From: Rhizobium sp. NXC14
Lineage (GTDB): Bacteria; Pseudomonadota; Alphaproteobacteria; Rhizobiales; Rhizobiaceae
Reading direction: 5' to 3'
NCBI RefSeq assembly: GCF_002117485.1
Contig: NZ_CP021030.1
Coordinates: forward strand, 2,731,001-2,795,000
DNA: 64,000 nt
Shown one piece after another: positions 62,881 to 64,000 of this stretch; within the stretch, counting starts at the first letter, position 1; every line of letters starts with the position of its first letter. The notes beneath the pieces are model-generated. The model ran no database searches and was not told the DNA's origin. It worked only from the letters and a program-made list of their open reading frames with translations. The position numbers and the translations under genes were made by a program.

Positions 62881-64000
62881 GTGAAGCTGAAAGGCGACCA
62901 GACCACGGCGAGAGCCATGAACCGACGCCTCATCCTCAACCTTCTCCGCCGCGAAGGGCCGAGGAGCCGCGCCGATATCGCGACGGTGATCGGCTTGAGC
63001 CCGGCCGCCGTCACCTTCGTCGTTTCAGACCTGCTGGAGGAAGGCATCGTCACCGAGGGCAAGGCCGTGCCCGGCCTCGCCGGCCGCCGGCCGATCCCAG
63101 TCGAGATCAATTACGAGCATTCGCTCGCCCTCGGCTTCAAGCTGATGGTGGATTCGGTGGAATGCGTGGCGACCGATCTCGCCACCAATCCCGTCGCCGC
63201 CATGCGCGTCGGCCTTGAGGGCCATGATCCGGATTATGTCGCCGACCTGCTCGCCGGCACCGTGCCCGAACTGGTGAAGCTCGCCGGCCGGCCGAAAGCC
63301 AAGCTCGCCGGCATCGGCATCTCCATGCCCGGCGTCATCAACCACGAACAAGCAGCCTGCGTGCGCAGCCACCGCTTCAAATGGGACGACGTCCCCCTCG
63401 CCGCGCTCGTCGCAAGCCGCGTCCACGTGCCGGTCTGGCTTGAAGACGATACCAACGCTTACGCCATCGCCCAGCAGCTCTTCGGCCTCGGCCGCCAGCA
63501 CCGCAACATGGCCGTGCTCGCCGTCGGCGTCGGTATCAGCTGTGCGCTCGTCATCGACGGCAAGCTCTATCGCGGTGCCAATGGCGCTGCCGGCAAGTTC
63601 GGCCACACGCTGTTCGAGGAGAACGGCCGCCTCTGCGAATGCGGCAAGCGCGGCTGCCTGATGGCCTACCACTCCGAACTCTCGATGCTGCGCCGCTGGC
63701 GCGAGGCGACCGGCCGCGGCGAGGAACTCAGCCTCCCCGAACTCCGCGAAGCGCTCGCCTCAGGCGACGCCACCGCCACCGCCCTCGTCGCCCATTCCGG
63801 CCGCGGGATCGGCACCGCACTCGCCAACCTCGTCAACATCACCGACCCCGAAGTCATCGTCGCCGGCGGCGAAGCCGTCTCGCTCGGAGACCCCTTCCTC
63901 ACGCCCTTGCGCGAAGCGCTTGCCGCCCGCACCTTCCGCACCGCCCCGCCGCTGCTGCCCGACTGGGAGGATAACTCCTGGGCTAGGGGCGCGGCTGCGC
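62881..64000 (+). CDS. ROK-family transcriptional regulator (3' end cut by window)
   Basis: A GTG at 62881 opens a frame that runs to the window end, giving at least 373 residues. The N-terminal helix-turn-helix lies at about residues 25-60 (SRADIATVIGLSPAAVTFVVSDLLEEG). The ROK sugar-kinase-like domain carries EDDTNAYAIAQQL and the zinc motif CECGKRGCL. The ExGH motif has Lys (GAAGKFGH) where Glu is usual, so sugar binding may differ. It is divergent from the GH42/ABC operon and probably represses it. Confidence 0.9.
   Translation, partial: MKLKGDQTTARAMNRRLILNLLRREGPRSRADIATVIGLSPAAVTFVVSDLLEEGIVTEGKAVPGLAGRRPIPVEINYEHSLALGFKLMVDSVECVATDLATNPVAAMRVGLEGHDPDYVADLLAGTVPELVKLAGRPKAKLAGIGISMPGVINHEQAACVRSHRFKWDDVPLAALVASRVHVPVWLEDDTNAYAIAQQLFGLGRQHRNMAVLAVGVGISCALVIDGKLYRGANGAAGKFGHTLFEENGRLCECGKRGCLMAYHSELSMLRRWREATGRGEELSLPELREALASGDATATALVAHSGRGIGTALANLVNITDPEVIVAGGEAVSLGDPFLTPLREALAARTFRTAPPLLPDWEDNSWARGAAA

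Overview
The window looks like chromosomal or chromid/plasmid DNA of a Rhizobium-type alphaproteobacterium (Rhizobiales). This is inferred from the high GC3 coding style, the coxMNOP-type alternative oxidase cluster, a second short FtsZ, rhizobial small hypothetical proteins and mosaic palindromic intergenic repeats. No rRNA, tRNA, CRISPR or replication origin was seen.

Layout. 1-3.6 kb: the 3' end of an unknown gene and two tandem right-handed beta-helix proteins. 3.9-9.7 kb: a minus-strand ABC export operon (adaptor, ATPase, two FtsX-type permeases) split by an IS110-family insertion sequence that sits inside a palindromic repeat. 9.9-11.6 kb: a membrane-anchored AraC regulator and an alpha/beta hydrolase. 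11.7-16.7 kb: a complete aa3-type cytochrome oxidase operon with its own cytochrome c. 16.9-25 kb: MYG1-like protein, Blh persulfide dioxygenase with a DsrE protein, AraC, cupin, VOC and 2H-phosphoesterase proteins, and a tail-less FtsZ. 25.7-33.5 kb: small metabolic and stress genes, three tiny rhizobial proteins, a VCBS/RTX secreted protein, and a DJ-1/GFA/SRPBCC cluster. 33.7-38.3 kb: a LacI regulator followed by a membrane di-iron hydroxylase, a Rieske ferredoxin, a ferredoxin reductase and a TIM-barrel isomerase-like protein. 38.6-45.2 kb: a six-gene signalling operon combining a GGDEF-EAL protein, two anti-sigma-kinase-like proteins, two STAS-like proteins (one fused to a methyltransferase) and a Cache-HAMP-PP2C phosphatase. 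45.7-51.4 kb: an SGNH/CE6-like esterase, a Gly-rich secreted protein, a frameshifted MHYT-PAS-PAS-GGDEF-EAL gene and a secreted hypothetical. 51.9-55.6 kb: a lone LivJ-type binding protein plus a transmembrane adenylate/guanylate cyclase. 56-64 kb: a beta-galactoside-type uptake operon (GH42, ABC transporter) with a divergent ROK regulator cut by the window end.

The strongest leads are three. First, the 38.6-45.2 kb operon is a partner-switching module related in logic to SiaABCD, but with a STAS-methyltransferase fusion. Second, the 33.7-38.3 kb operon encodes a complete three-component hydroxylase of unknown substrate. Third, the IS110 element has a CT core at both junctions and a long 5' non-coding end, the layout expected for a bridge-RNA-guided element.
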